DNA from: Clostridia bacterium
GTDB taxonomy: Bacteria > Bacillota > Clostridia > TANB77 > UBA1234
Direction of reading: 5' to 3'
Assembly: GCA_017469465.1 (NCBI GenBank)
Contig: JAFUGH010000032.1
Span: 1 to 56,099 of the forward strand
Length of the DNA stretch: 56,099 nucleotides
Position numbers and translations under genes: made by a program. Shown in pieces: positions 8,707 to 20,100 of this stretch; the stretch's first letter is position 1, and each line of letters begins with the position of its first letter. Under the pieces are notes generated by a model. It was not told where the DNA came from and did not search any database. It saw only the letters and a program-made list of their open reading frames with translations.

Positions 8707-10179
8707 TTACAAGATAATACAAATTAGTCCTCCACTTCCCTCATTTATTATCTTTTCCAAAGTTTCTTGGAACTTACACTGTGCATCTTCCGGCATCTTA
8801 TAAAGCTTATTTTGAAGACCTTCATTTACTAGCTCATGAAGTGATTTTCCAAAAATATTTGATTGCCAGATTTTCTTTGGATCATCTTCAAACTCTTTCA
8901 TTAAGTAATTTACTAAATCTTCAGATTGCTTTTCACTGCCAACTATTGGTGATACCTCAGTCTCAATATCAGCACGTATTATATGGAGAGATGGTGCTCT
9001 TGCCTTTAATTTCACTCCAAATTTTGAACCTTGTTTTACGATTTCTGGTTCTTCGAGCGTTAAATCATCTATATCTGGATTTACAATTCCATAACCTTTT
9101 CTTTTTACTTCATTTAATGCTTGCTCTATTTTATCATACGATCTTTTATTCTTTGCCATTGATGTTACAATACCAAATAAATCGCCCTCTTCTTTTACAT
9201 CAATTCCTGACATTTCACTTAGCACTTTGTAAAATAGATTATTATCCATCTCTAAATTGGTATTCACAACACCATTACTTAACAAAATTTCATCAATCTT
9301 AATTCCTTTTACAACATCATTTTTTAAACTTTCCACTAAATTTTTAGTTTGCCTCAAGTTCTGAACGTTTAATAAATTATTTTTTATTAGTTCAAAGATT
9401 TCTTTTTTCAACCAATGTGTGCTGTCTAGGGAATCAACCCACTTCGGAAATGACATATCAATTTCACTGATTGGAAATTCATATAATATTTTTTCTAAAA
9501 TTCTATTCACATCATCCATTAATAAATTAGCACAATTTACTGGTAAAACAGGAATGTCATATTTTGTCTCTAGATTTTCACACATCTCTTTTGCTAATTC
9601 TCCATTCGGATCTACAGTGTTGAGGATTATAATAAATGGTTTCTTTTGTGCTTTTATATCTTTTATTACTCTCTCTTCTGCCTCTATATAATCTTCTCTT
9701 TCTATTCCTGTAACCGTTCCATCCGTAGTTACTACAATTCCTATTGTAGAATGTTCATCTATCACTTTTTTCGTTCCAATCTCAGCTGCTTCTTCAAAAG
9801 GAATTTCTTTTTCATACCAAGGTGTTTTTACCATTCTAGGCATATCACCTTCCATATGTCCAACACTATTTTTTATTAAATATCCGACGCAATCCACCAT
9901 TCTTGTGTTGAACTTAACATTATCTACCATGATTTCAACTGCTTCATTTGGAATAAATTTAGGTTCCGTTGTCATGATAGTTCTTCCATTAGAGCTTTGT
10001 GGTAATTCATCATTTGCCCTCTGCTTTTTATATTCATCTTTTATATTAGGTAATACAGCAAGCTCCATAAAATTTTTGATAAAAGTCGACTTACCTGTTC
10101 TTACTGGACCAACAACTCCTATGTATATGTCTCCATTTGTTCTAGCTAAAATATTTTGGTATATATTATAGTTCTCCAT
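8707..10179 (-). CDS. spoIVA: Stage IV sporulation protein A (spore coat basement ATPase)
   Basis: SpoIVA polymerises, driven by ATP, on the outer forespore membrane and forms the platform for coat assembly and cortex formation. The protein has 490 residues (B. subtilis 492). The P-loop GPVRTGKS is at 24-31, followed by KFMELAVLPNI-type sequence, DELPQSSNGRTIMTTEPKF and a conserved C-terminal end. The ATG at 10179 follows GAGGAGGAG and matches the family N-terminus (MENYNIYQNILARTNGDIY); an upstream GTG at 10215 is rejected. A sigma-E-like promoter lies about 50 bp upstream. Confidence 0.97.
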   Translation of the reverse strand: MENYNIYQNILARTNGDIYIGVVGPVRTGKSTFIKNFMELAVLPNIKDEYKKQRANDELPQSSNGRTIMTTEPKFIPNEAVEIMVDNVKFNTRMVDCVGYLIKNSVGHMEGDMPRMVKTPWYEKEIPFEEAAEIGTKKVIDEHSTIGIVVTTDGTVTGIEREDYIEAEERVIKDIKAQKKPFIIILNTVDPNGELAKEMCENLETKYDIPVLPVNCANLLMDDVNRILEKILYEFPISEIDMSFPKWVDSLDSTHWLKKEIFELIKNNLLNVQNLRQTKNLVESLKNDVVKGIKIDEILLSNGVVNTNLEMDNNLFYKVLSEMSGIDVKEEGDLFGIVTSMAKNKRSYDKIEQALNEVKRKGYGIVNPDIDDLTLEEPEIVKQGSKFGVKLKARAPSLHIIRADIETEVSPIVGSEKQSEDLVNYLMKEFEDDPKKIWQSNIFGKSLHELVNEGLQNKLYKMPEDAQCKFQETLEKIINEGSGGLICIIL

Positions 10180-10229
10180 TTTCAATCTCCTCCTCACAAA
10201 TTTGTGTTTGTACACATCACTTTAGTTAA

Positions 10230-10258
10230 TCTATATGAGTTTGAATTTAATTTATTCC
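10230..10258 (-). promoter_or_regulatory. Possible sigma-E promoter of spoIVA
   Basis: Read on the - strand, GGAATAA is followed after 14 nt by CATATAGA. This resembles the mother-cell sigma-E consensus (ATA-type -35, CATACA-type -10), about 50 bp before the spoIVA start. spoIVA is a known sigma-E target; the match here is partial. Confidence 0.35.
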
Positions 10259-10280
10259 TAAAAAAAGAAAAAATGGAGAA

Positions 10281-10348
10281 ACAAACAAGGACACCCTTAA
10301 ATGTTAACTTGATGAATCAAATTAACATTTAAGGGTGTCCCTGTTTGT
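10281..10348. terminator. Long palindromic terminator after the GT4 gene
   Basis: GGACACCCTTAAATGTTAA (10289-10307) is a perfect 19-bp inverted copy of 10322-10340. The stem continues past one mismatch with ACAAACA/TGTTTGT to about 26 bp. Downstream on - is T-rich (TTGTTTGTTT). It ends the leftward GT4 transcript and is far longer than a minimal terminator. Confidence 0.65.
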
Positions 10349-10363
10349 TCGGTTCCTATCTTC

Positions 10364-11698
10364 TTATGTTGCTCTAATTTTTTTCTTTAGCGGATTTTGC
10401 AAAATATTAATTTCTCTATCTGTTGTGTATGTTGTAATTGTTGTATCTTTTCCATCCACCATTGTTGCTGTACCTTGTGTCTCTTTTTCTGCTAATTTTT
10501 CTAAATTGGTAACTGGCTTTACTGCTTTATTAGCTTTTACTGCTAATTTATATACATTCATAGTATTCTTGCTAATTGTATTCCAATTAAATTCTCTCAT
10601 AACTTTTTCTCTGGCATTTTTTGCCATCGTTCTACATAATCCATCATTATATAATGCTTCTAAAATTGAATCAGCAAGTGAGTTGGGATTTCCAGCATAT
10701 GATTTCATTCCATCGATTCCATGAGAAATGATTTCATTAAGACCACCTGCATCTGATACAACTGTTGCTGCACCTGAAAGCATTCCTTCTAAAGCAACAA
10801 TTCCAAATGGCTCATATAAACTTGGAAAAACTGCAATGTCCACAGCTTTATACATTTTCGTAATTTGAACATCATTTAGATAACCAGTGAAATAAACTTT
10901 ATTTGAGATACCTAAATAATCTGCAAGTCCTTTTAATTCATCAAGACAAGGACCTCTACCTGCAATCACAAATTTTACATTTGGGTAATTTGCCAAAATT
11001 TTTGGCGCAGCATTTAATAAAACTTGAATTCCTTTTTCATTAACAATTCTACCTGCAAAGAAAATAATTTTTTCATTATCTGCTGCATAATTTCTTCTAA
11101 AATCCCAATCTCTTTGTTCTCCATCAAATTTATTAATATTAATTCCATTTGGAACAACAAAAATATTCTCCTCAGGTTTTCCAAAAAGATTTTTAATTTC
11201 ATTTTTCATGAAATAGCTATTACAAATAACATGACTTGCTTCATAAGTAAGGAGCCATTCTACATCATTCACATAGCCTTGTGCTTTATTGTGTATTCCT
11301 TTATTTCTTCCACTCTCTGTGGCATGTATTGTTGCAACTAATGGCAAGTTATATGATTTTTTTAGAGTTCTAGCCGCATATGCAACAAGCCAATCATGAG
11401 CGTGAACAACATCAAACTTTCCATATTGTTTAATAACAGCTGCAGCTTTTTCAAGAATACAAAAATTTAATTGCATTACCCAATCAATTAAATTATTTGC
11501 ATTTATTGGATAATTAGCAACTCTATGTACATAAACGTCACCATCTTTTTCAAACTCTTTCGTATCACCTTCTTGATATGTTATTACATGAACTTCATGA
11601 CCTTGTTTAGCAAAATTATGAGATAAATCATGTACAACTCTAGCAATTCCTCCAACAATCCTCGGTGGATATTCCCAAGAAAGCATCATTATTTTCAT
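10364..11698 (-). CDS. Glycosyltransferase family 4, glycogen/starch synthase-like
   Basis: A 444-residue GT-B enzyme with the glycogen-synthase-like start MKIMMLSWEYPPRIVGGIAR, the middle motif AHDWLVAYAA, and the retaining-GT4 signature PSLYEPFGIVALEGM near the C-terminus. It likely transfers glucose from a nucleotide sugar to an alpha-glucan; the donor (ADP- or UDP-glucose) cannot be read from sequence, and no pyrophosphorylase gene is in the window. The ATG at 11698 follows GAGGGGAG; a TTG at 11716 lies inside that SD and is rejected. It is divergent from the DUF4912 and GH57 branching-enzyme genes across about 200 bp, supporting a shared glucan role. Confidence 0.85.
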   Translation of the reverse strand: MKIMMLSWEYPPRIVGGIARVVHDLSHNFAKQGHEVHVITYQEGDTKEFEKDGDVYVHRVANYPINANNLIDWVMQLNFCILEKAAAVIKQYGKFDVVHAHDWLVAYAARTLKKSYNLPLVATIHATESGRNKGIHNKAQGYVNDVEWLLTYEASHVICNSYFMKNEIKNLFGKPEENIFVVPNGININKFDGEQRDWDFRRNYAADNEKIIFFAGRIVNEKGIQVLLNAAPKILANYPNVKFVIAGRGPCLDELKGLADYLGISNKVYFTGYLNDVQITKMYKAVDIAVFPSLYEPFGIVALEGMLSGAATVVSDAGGLNEIISHGIDGMKSYAGNPNSLADSILEALYNDGLCRTMAKNAREKVMREFNWNTISKNTMNVYKLAVKANKAVKPVTNLEKLAEKETQGTATMVDGKDTTITTYTTDREINILQNPLKKKIRAT

Positions 11699-11898
11699 AA
11701 ATATTACTCCCCTCAAAATCTTTCATTTGTACTTCTAACTTTGTTTTTTCTACTATCATTTTATACAACTTCAAATTTAATGTAAAGCATATTAAAAAAA
11801 TTTTTTAAATATTAAAAAATCTATTGAATTTCATTTCATTTTAATATAAGATATTTTAGTAGAAATGTTGCAAATGATAAAGTTGGGAGGTAATAGGT

Positions 11899-12414
11899 TT
11901 GAAACGCGTTTTCAAGTCGGAGTATTATGAATTACCAAATAAATACAATAAAACTATAGTAAAACTTTTAGTACAATCTCCTACTAGAATGTACGCTTAC
12001 TGGGATGTTTCCGATGAAACTATTCAACAGTTTTCACAAGAGAGATATAATCGCAGTACCCCCTACTTAAAAATTGAGAACTTAACGTTAGGTTACTATT
12101 ATGAAATAAAAGTAGATCCATTTGCAAATAATTATTATATTGAAGTTACTGATTCGGACTGTGATTATAAAGTTGAATTGCTTAGAAAAGAAAATGGCAT
12201 TTCTCATTTAATTTCTTCATCTAACACAACACACATTCCTAGAAGTTCTCCATGTGATTATAATGAAGATATCATATTCAGAAATTGCATTTGTCTTTCG
12301 CTTACAGACAAATTTAAATTATACTCACTTAGAAGAAAGAATCTCAATAAATATACTGATTTATCATTTAGCGATTATGACGATACTGTTAGTTCAATGG
12401 ATATTATAAAATAA
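11899..12414 (+). CDS. DUF4912 protein
   Basis: A 171-residue protein with the DUF4912 signature VKLLVQSPTRMYAYWDVSDE near its N-terminus. DUF4912 proteins usually sit next to GH57 branching enzymes and are thought to bind carbohydrate, but no activity is established. The start is a TTG at 11899 with a strong SD (GGGAGGT), which may lower translation relative to its neighbours. A terminator separates it from the GH57 gene 66 bp downstream, so read-through or a second promoter is needed for joint expression. Confidence 0.8.
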   Translation: MKRVFKSEYYELPNKYNKTIVKLLVQSPTRMYAYWDVSDETIQQFSQERYNRSTPYLKIENLTLGYYYEIKVDPFANNYYIEVTDSDCDYKVELLRKENGISHLISSSNTTHIPRSSPCDYNEDIIFRNCICLSLTDKFKLYSLRRKNLNKYTDLSFSDYDDTVSSMDIIK

Positions 12415-12415
12415 T

Positions 12416-12454
12416 AAAACCGCACAACAAGGGCAACCATTTTGTGCGGTTTTT
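12416..12454 (+). terminator. Intrinsic terminator after DUF4912 gene
   Basis: AAAACCGCACAA pairs with TTGTGCGGTTTT and ends in a T-run. It starts 2 bp after the stop codon. Confidence 0.85.
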
Positions 12455-12479
12455 CAAGATTCGGAGGTATTGATTATAT

Positions 12480-14060
12480 ATGCCAAAAGGTTATTTAAAT
12501 ATAGTATTACATGCACACTTGCCTTATGTTAGGCATCCTGAAACTGAAGATTATATTGAAGAAAGATGGCTTTTCGAAGCTATTTCTGAAACATACCTTC
12601 CTCTTTTAATGTATTATCAAAAATTAGTTGATGAAGGTGTTAAATTCAAAATTACGATGAATATTAGTTCTCCACTAATTACCATGCTTAAAGATCCTTT
12701 ACTTCAACATAGATATACCGTATATTTATTAGAGCGTATTCGCCTTGCGGGTAAAGAAATAAGGAGAACAAAAGACAATAGAGAATTAAATGATTTAGCT
12801 AAAATGTATTTTTGGAATTTTAAAGAATTCTACATTTTATATAAAAGGAAGTATCATCGCGATTTAATAGAGGCATTTAAATATTTTCAAGATATTGGCG
12901 TTTTGGAAATTATTGCTTGCCCTGCCACTCATGGCTTTTTACCACTTTTGAATGTTAATCCATATGCAGTAAATGCTCAAATTGCAGTTGGGGTAGAAAC
13001 CTATAAAAAAGCTTTTGGGAGACCCCCTAAAGGAATGTGGCTTTCTGAATGTGCATATGTTCCAGAAGTTGAGCAATATTTAATTAAGTATGGTATTAAA
13101 TATGTATTTTTAGAAACTCACGGAATAGTCAACGCAAATCCCAAACCTTTATATGGTACTCTCGCCCCTATCATTTCTCCTAAAGGTGTGGTTGCTTTTG
13201 GTAGAGATAATGAAAGTTCAAAACAAGTTTGGAGTTCTATTTGTGGTTATCCTGGTGATCCTAACTACAGGGAGTTTTATAAAGATATAGGCTATGAATC
13301 TGATTGGGATTATATTAAAAGATATGTTTCTCGTAGTGGTCATAGAGTTGATACTGGAATTAAATATTATAAAATTACAGGAAAAACAAATGATAAACAA
13401 CTATATAATAAAGATAAAGCTATGGAAGTGGCAGAGCTTCAAGCTGACCATTTTATTAATTCTAGAATTGAACAAATAAATTCTGTATGTGAAGAAATGC
13501 GAATACCACCAATCATTACATGCCCATATGATGCTGAACTATATGGTCATTGGTGGTATGAAGGGCCTTATTGGCTTTATGTTTTATTTAAAAAGATTTA
13601 CTATAATCAAGATACTTTTGAACTGATTACTCCTTCTGAATATTTGGAAAAATATCCTAATATTCAAGAAGCTTGTCCTTCGATTTCAACATGGGGGGCT
13701 CATGGTTTTAATGAAGTTTGGTTAAACCCAGCAAATGATTATATATATAGACATTTACATCATGCTGCTGAAAGAATGCATTATTTAGCTGATACTTACC
13801 AAAAGCCATACCCACTTCAAGAACGCGCTTTAAAGCAATGTGCAAGAGAATTGCTCCTTGCACAAAGTAGTGATTGGCCATTTATTATTACTGCAAATAC
13901 TATGGTTGACTATGCTCATAAAAGAGTAAAAGACCACATAGGAAGATTTAATGCTTTAGCAAATATGATTGACAAAAATGAAATAAATGAAGATTATTTA
14001 GCTGATGTTGAATATAAAGATTTAATATTTTCTGATATTAATTATAGGTTATATGATTAG
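12480..14060 (+). CDS. GH57 1,4-alpha-glucan branching enzyme
   Basis: A 526-residue GH57 protein (DUF1957 type) that makes alpha-1,6 branches in glycogen-like glucans. The family N-terminus LNIVLHAHLPYVRHPE is present. The expected catalytic pair is visible: Glu190 in MWLSECAY (nucleophile) and Asp351 in CPYDAELYGHWWYEG (acid/base). The C-terminal helical domain that completes the active site is present. The SD GGAGG is about 11 nt from the ATG, longer than usual; no better start is in frame. Neighbouring GT4 and phosphorylase genes suggest a full glucan synthesis/degradation locus. Confidence 0.92.
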   Translation: MPKGYLNIVLHAHLPYVRHPETEDYIEERWLFEAISETYLPLLMYYQKLVDEGVKFKITMNISSPLITMLKDPLLQHRYTVYLLERIRLAGKEIRRTKDNRELNDLAKMYFWNFKEFYILYKRKYHRDLIEAFKYFQDIGVLEIIACPATHGFLPLLNVNPYAVNAQIAVGVETYKKAFGRPPKGMWLSECAYVPEVEQYLIKYGIKYVFLETHGIVNANPKPLYGTLAPIISPKGVVAFGRDNESSKQVWSSICGYPGDPNYREFYKDIGYESDWDYIKRYVSRSGHRVDTGIKYYKITGKTNDKQLYNKDKAMEVAELQADHFINSRIEQINSVCEEMRIPPIITCPYDAELYGHWWYEGPYWLYVLFKKIYYNQDTFELITPSEYLEKYPNIQEACPSISTWGAHGFNEVWLNPANDYIYRHLHHAAERMHYLADTYQKPYPLQERALKQCARELLLAQSSDWPFIITANTMVDYAHKRVKDHIGRFNALANMIDKNEINEDYLADVEYKDLIFSDINYRLYD

Positions 14061-14097
14061 ATACTAAATAATCATATTTCTTGTTTAAAAAAACTAT

Positions 14098-14153
14098 GGC
14101 GCATGCTGTATACTATCACAAATTCAATGTTGTAATAGTATACAGTATGCGCC
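14098..14153. terminator. Palindromic terminator between converging genes
   Basis: A 19-bp arm beginning GGCGCATGCTGTATAC (14098-14116) is repeated inverted at 14135-14153 with one wobble, and a T-rich tail follows. It separates the GH57 gene from the converging giant repeat gene. Confidence 0.65.
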
Positions 14154-14184
14154 TTTCATTTAGCTTGTTGCTAACTTTGATTCT

Positions 14185-17100
14185 CTATATGTCTTTCAAG
14201 CGTTTGGTAAGCTCTTTTCGTATTTTTCCATCCTTAATTTCTGAAACCATTTTGACAAGCAATTCTCTTTGTTGTGAAGATAATAATTTCATTATTGCTT
14301 CTAATTCACTTTGTTGAACAATGTTTAAACTATTTTTTTGCAAAAGATTAAATGCTTGTTTCGGTAACATATTATTAATTAATACTGCTATTTCAGAACC
14401 AATAGATGCTCTATCGTCTTGATTAATAAAGTAATCATCTTTTGCTTTCGTTCTAGTTTTATAATAACTATCAAACATTGCTTTTTCATATAATAAATCA
14501 ATATAATATTTTTGTAATTCTTGCATATTCTTTGCATTGCTATTGATTTTATTTTGAACAATTAATAATTCCTGTGTATTCTTAGCTCTTTCACATATAT
14601 ATATTGCTTGTTCATTGTTAGTAATTGAAGTATTTACAAAATAATCTGTCAATAAAATTACTTTTCTTTCTTGCATTTTTTGATAATCTTTGTCTAATTC
14701 GACAATTGCCTCCAATATTTTCAAAAATCTTTTACCTGTTTTATCATTTGAAAGCATATCAGATAACTCATTTTGTATAATTTCTTTTTCATAAGACATA
14801 TATTCGTTAATTTTTCGTACTAATTCATCTTGCATATTAAAATCAAATGAATTTTTAAAATTATTAAGTTCATTTATAATCTTTTTATTAATATCATTCA
14901 ATTTAATAATTGTCGTTTTTTCCGTATCATCTAAAAGAATACTTTTTGATAAGTTAATCAAATTTGGTTCTTTAAACTCATTTTCTACACTCTCTAGGCG
15001 ATTAATATTTGCATCTTCATTTTTTTCAAGTATCAAATTACTTACTTCTTGTTTTTGAGATAAATCACTATTTAGGGTAGAAGTTATTACTCTTTCTAGT
15101 GTTTTATCCTCTTTTTCCTCATTAGTTAGTGTATCAGCAAATGGATTTACAAGTTTAGGGTTTTTTGGAGTCTCTGAAACCTTATTATCATAAACTTGTA
15201 TTATAATATTATCAGAAGAATTATCTGTAACCAATATTGATGAAGGTCTAAATTCTAAAAATCTCCATATTTCATTTTCATCATATATAATAGCGAAGTT
15301 TTTCTTTGGTGTGTATTGTGAACCTACTTGAACATTTTCTTTTGCATCTGCCCTTAACTTCTTTCCGTCTACAGTTTCAAATTTTATTACAACTGGAACT
15401 TTCTTTTCCTGATAAGTAAGATTAATAATATTGTTGATACTTCCAACTGTTAATTTAACTGGATCACTTGAAACAAATAACCATTTTCGATTTTTACCAT
15501 CAACAATAATCTCATCACATTCTGGTACAAATTCTACACCTATATTTTCCTGAAATCTATTAGCTTCTTTAATTGTATTTCCATCTAAATCTTTATATCT
15601 AATTATTACCTCTGCTTTTGCAAGTTCATACGTCATTTTTATCATATTATCTTTAGGATTTTCCATTACCCTTATCGTATCAACTTCTTTAGAAATGTTT
15701 TCCCATTGTATTCCTCTTCTATCTGTGACGTATTGAATTAATTTAGGTGTATACTTGGTTCCAACCTGTAACTGAACTATTTCATCATCTTTTAATTTAT
15801 TTCCATCTATATCTTGATAAACAATCGTAACATTACTATACACAGCTTCGTAAGTTAATTCAAATACATTTAATTTTTCACTAGCGCCTATAGGAACTTC
15901 TTTTACCAATAGTTCTTTTGGCTTACATTCTACAAATCTAAACATCATTGAATTATCATCAAAAATTTTTTCATCAATATTTGGTGAAAAGTTACTACCT
16001 AATTGTGCCTTTTCAACTTGAGTAGTTATTAATTCGCCTTTCCTATTTTTTATATTTAGCTCAACTTCTGTAAGCAAAGGAACGTAAGTAACTTCAACTA
16101 CATTTTCTTGTCCACTATCTTTTATTTCAAGTTTTTCAACATTTGATGATTTATATTCCCAAACCTTTCCTTGTTCATCTTCAATAATGTTATCAATTTC
16201 AGGAGTGTAGATACTTCCAATTTGTGCTAATTGTTTTTTTGGAGACCTCAACCTATTTTTGAATTCATCTTGATATTTATAAATTACTGGTGCTTTTTCT
16301 TCCTCATAAGATAATAATATAACATTATTTCCTTCATTTTTATCAACTAATATTGTAGATTTACTATTTGGATTATACATCCATTTATTGTTTTTAACAT
16401 CTTTTATAATTTCTTTGATACTTGGTGTATAGTTACTTCCAATTTGTGCTTCATATTCATCAGCTTGAGCGATTATATTTCCTAAATTATCTTGATATTT
16501 AACTGTTACTTTTGCAAGCATTGGAGCATACTTCAATAATACTATGTTATTTTCTGAATTTTCAGAAACAGTTATTGTAATATCCTCATTCTCAGTTTTA
16601 TCATCAAATAACAATAATCCCTTTTCACGTTTCTTTCCATAAAACCAAATTTTTCCTTCATCATCTTTTAGTTCTTTTTCAACCGTTGGCGAATATGTTG
16701 TTCCAACTTGCAATTGCTTTTCTTCATCAGGGAAAATACTATTACCACTTGTATCTACAATTCTATTTTTTACTGAAACTAAATATTTGTCATACTTAAC
16801 AATTATAGTGTTCTTTCCAGAGTCTTCATCCACGACAATTGTATCGTTAGCAGTTTTTGAAAGTTGCCAACCAAGTTTTGTTTTTGAATCTATGAAAGAA
16901 TTCGGAAGTTCCGCCTTAAATTTGCTTCCAACTTGTGCTGAATATTTTTTAGGTTCAACAATTTCTTCATCATTGGAATTAAATATTTTTACCATAATTT
17001 CTGCTTTTCTTTCTTCATAGATTTCATTAACAATATTTTGTTCTTCATTTTCCAATACATTAATTCGTTTTCTATCAATTTTAACAAAATTCCATTTTTT

Positions 17101-20100
17101 AGATTCACTATCTACTAAAATATTTTCAGGAGTAAATTCGACAATGCTACCCACTTGAGTGCGCTTTTTCACTTCTTCCGTTATTACTTCTCCAGACTTG
17201 CTATAAAATCTTTCTATTATATTAGTATACACTGGTTCGTAAATAATATCTATTATATTTCCTGCTTCTTCAACTTTAATATAATCATCTGCGCCTTCTT
17301 TGTATCTCCATAATAAATTATTCTTACTAGTTACTTTTTCATCGTATGTTATTTCATATCTTCGACCAATTTGTACTTGATTTACTTTGTTATCTATAAT
17401 TTCTTGTCCTTCTTCATTCAAGTATCTGACTTTAACATCTACTTTCAACGGATTATATATATTTACAATATCATTTTCGCCCTCTACAACTTTTCGAGAA
17501 GAAGATTTTGTTGAGTCGAACTCCCAACCAATTCCATTTGAATCAATAAAATGATCTAACTTTTTGATATCAATATCCTTTCCAATTTGTAAATCATATA
17601 CAACATCATCTCTTAATGTATTACCATAGGAATCTTGATATTTAATACTTACCTTTGCAGTTGCTTCATCATATTGTAATAAAATAATATTTTCTTGCTC
17701 ATTTTCTTTAACAATAATAGATATGTTTTTATCTCCTATAAATTTCCACATGCATTTTTCTTTATCATATATTTTTTCTTGTATATTTGGAATATAAACC
17801 CCACCTAATTTAACTTTTGCAATAACATCATCCATTATTGTCTTGTTTGTTTTTATATTAATGTGTTTTACAATAACAATTGCTTTTATTTCTCCATAAG
17901 TCAACTTAAATCTCGTTCCACTATTCTTTACAATTAGTTTTTTCGGTTCTGTAGATTCAAGCATTAGCTTTCCACCAGTTAAGTCCTCAATTACATCATA
18001 CGCTTTAGGATTATAATCACTTCCTATTTGACCTTTCACAGTAACAGGCTCTTTTACTTTTTTACCATACTTATCAACAAATTCTAAAATTACATCGGCT
18101 AATTCTTTTTCATAAAATACTGAAATAATATTTTCTTCTATATTTTTCTTCACTACTAACTCTTCTAATTCTTCACTACTTACACGCCACTTTCTTCCGT
18201 CTTCAGATTCAAGTTTCTCGATTATTTCAGGCTTAAATATGGTTCCTACCTGCTTCACAAAAGATTTACTTGGTATCAATTCATTTCTTTCATCATCAAA
18301 GAAATTAACTGTAATAGTTCCCATTAATGGCTGATATTTTATGATAATATTATTTTCTAAATCATTTTCACTAACAACTAATTTAAGAGGGTCTTCCTTT
18401 TTAATCCACATTCTTCCAAAATTATCAATAATTTCATTCATAAAAACTGATGAAAATTCTTCTCCAATTTGACAAGACTTTTGAATTGGATTCAAAAGAT
18501 TGTTTCCTGTTTCATTCACCATTTGAATTGACACATTAGCAAGTTTAGGCTCATAAATAATTTTAATAACATTATCTGATTCATTTTGGGAAGTAATAAA
18601 GTTTTGAGAAGCACCTTCTCTATATTGCCAAACTCGTAATTTTATATCATTTACTTCTTTCTCATAAGGTGCATCGTACGGCATTCCGACTTGAATATAT
18701 TCAAGCTTATCATTTAAAATACTTATTCCATCTTCTGTTTGATACTTTACAATGACAGGTAATTTGTATTCTTCATAAGATACCTCAAGTACATTGTTCC
18801 CATCATTTTTTACCATGTATTGAATTGGATTTACGCCATTATATATCCAACCTTTCCCTTTTTCGTCAATAACTATTTTATCCAGCGATATATTTACAAC
18901 TTTACCGATTGGATATTCTAATAATTGTTGTTTAGCAATTTCCTCTCTTGAAGGATTCAACAATTTGACACTAACAGTTTCTTTCTGAATATCATAAATT
19001 AATATTAAATTATTACTATAATCATCATCTTTTACCACAAACTTCTGAGGTCTTGAACTAATAAGTTGCCACTCATTACTGCTTTCATCTAAGTAATGTT
19101 TTTTGCTTGATAGGTCATATGTAGTTCCAGTCTGAACAGTTTCAATTACATCATCACAAATTTTTTTACCATCTCTATTCAGAAACGTTATATTTACTTT
19201 TGAATATTTTTCTTTATATTTAATTTCAATAATATTATATTCTGGAACCATGTTAATAACTGTTGAAGGAAATTGTGTCATACCGCAAACCCATTCTCTA
19301 CCTTCTGAATCACTAATAATAGGGATTATTTCAGGTACATACGAAGTACCGGCATATAAATTATTCACTGTATTTTCCTTTAGTACTTCACCTGAAGAAT
19401 TAACATATCTAACAGTAGCATAAGTAGTTCCAGGCACAGTTGAATTCGAGCTTTCTTCCATTGAATTAAATTTATTAAATGAATTTAAGGAACTGTAATC
19501 TACACCATAATTTGTTCCATTATACATAGAAACTTCATTTTTCTCAAATGCTGGAAAATAAAAATCAACTTCAATGCTTGGAACCGGTAACATATCTGTG
19601 CCCAAGTATTCCATATCTTCATATATATATCCCAAAAGATCAGGTATATTGGAATAATCAATTAGTGTTTCTCTTCTAATAATTGCTGCTTTACTATTTA
19701 CATTAAAATCTGCTACTGATTGTTTCCTCACCTGTTTACCATTTTGGTCCGTATATTCAAGTTTATTACCTACTCTTGTTAAATCAGACAAAATGTTTTC
19801 AGGGAGTTTATATTTATATCTTGTTCCAATATTGTCTTCAATAGATATATATAATTTTTCTTCAAATTCTTTTTGATCAGTTGTTGCCTTAAATCTATAT
19901 TTTAATACTTCAATTTCATCTGAAGGATTATTCATACAATCTCGAATAATACTCATTGAAGGATTAAGTAGTTCTTGATTTAATTTATTTAGTATTTCTA
20001 TTAAATACTCATTACTGATCGTTTTTCCTGTTTCTCTTTCAAATTGTATTTGTAAATTTCTTAATAGAGTGTCATACTTTTTAGAATTCTTTTCGCAATA

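Noticed and set aside
9646..10171. Several open frames on + opposite spoIVA, and similar frames opposite other long genes
   Set aside because: They are antisense shadows without ribosome-binding sites or plausible protein composition.
11699..11716. TTG start for the GT4 gene
   Set aside because: It lies in the SD; the ATG at 11698 matches the family N-terminus.
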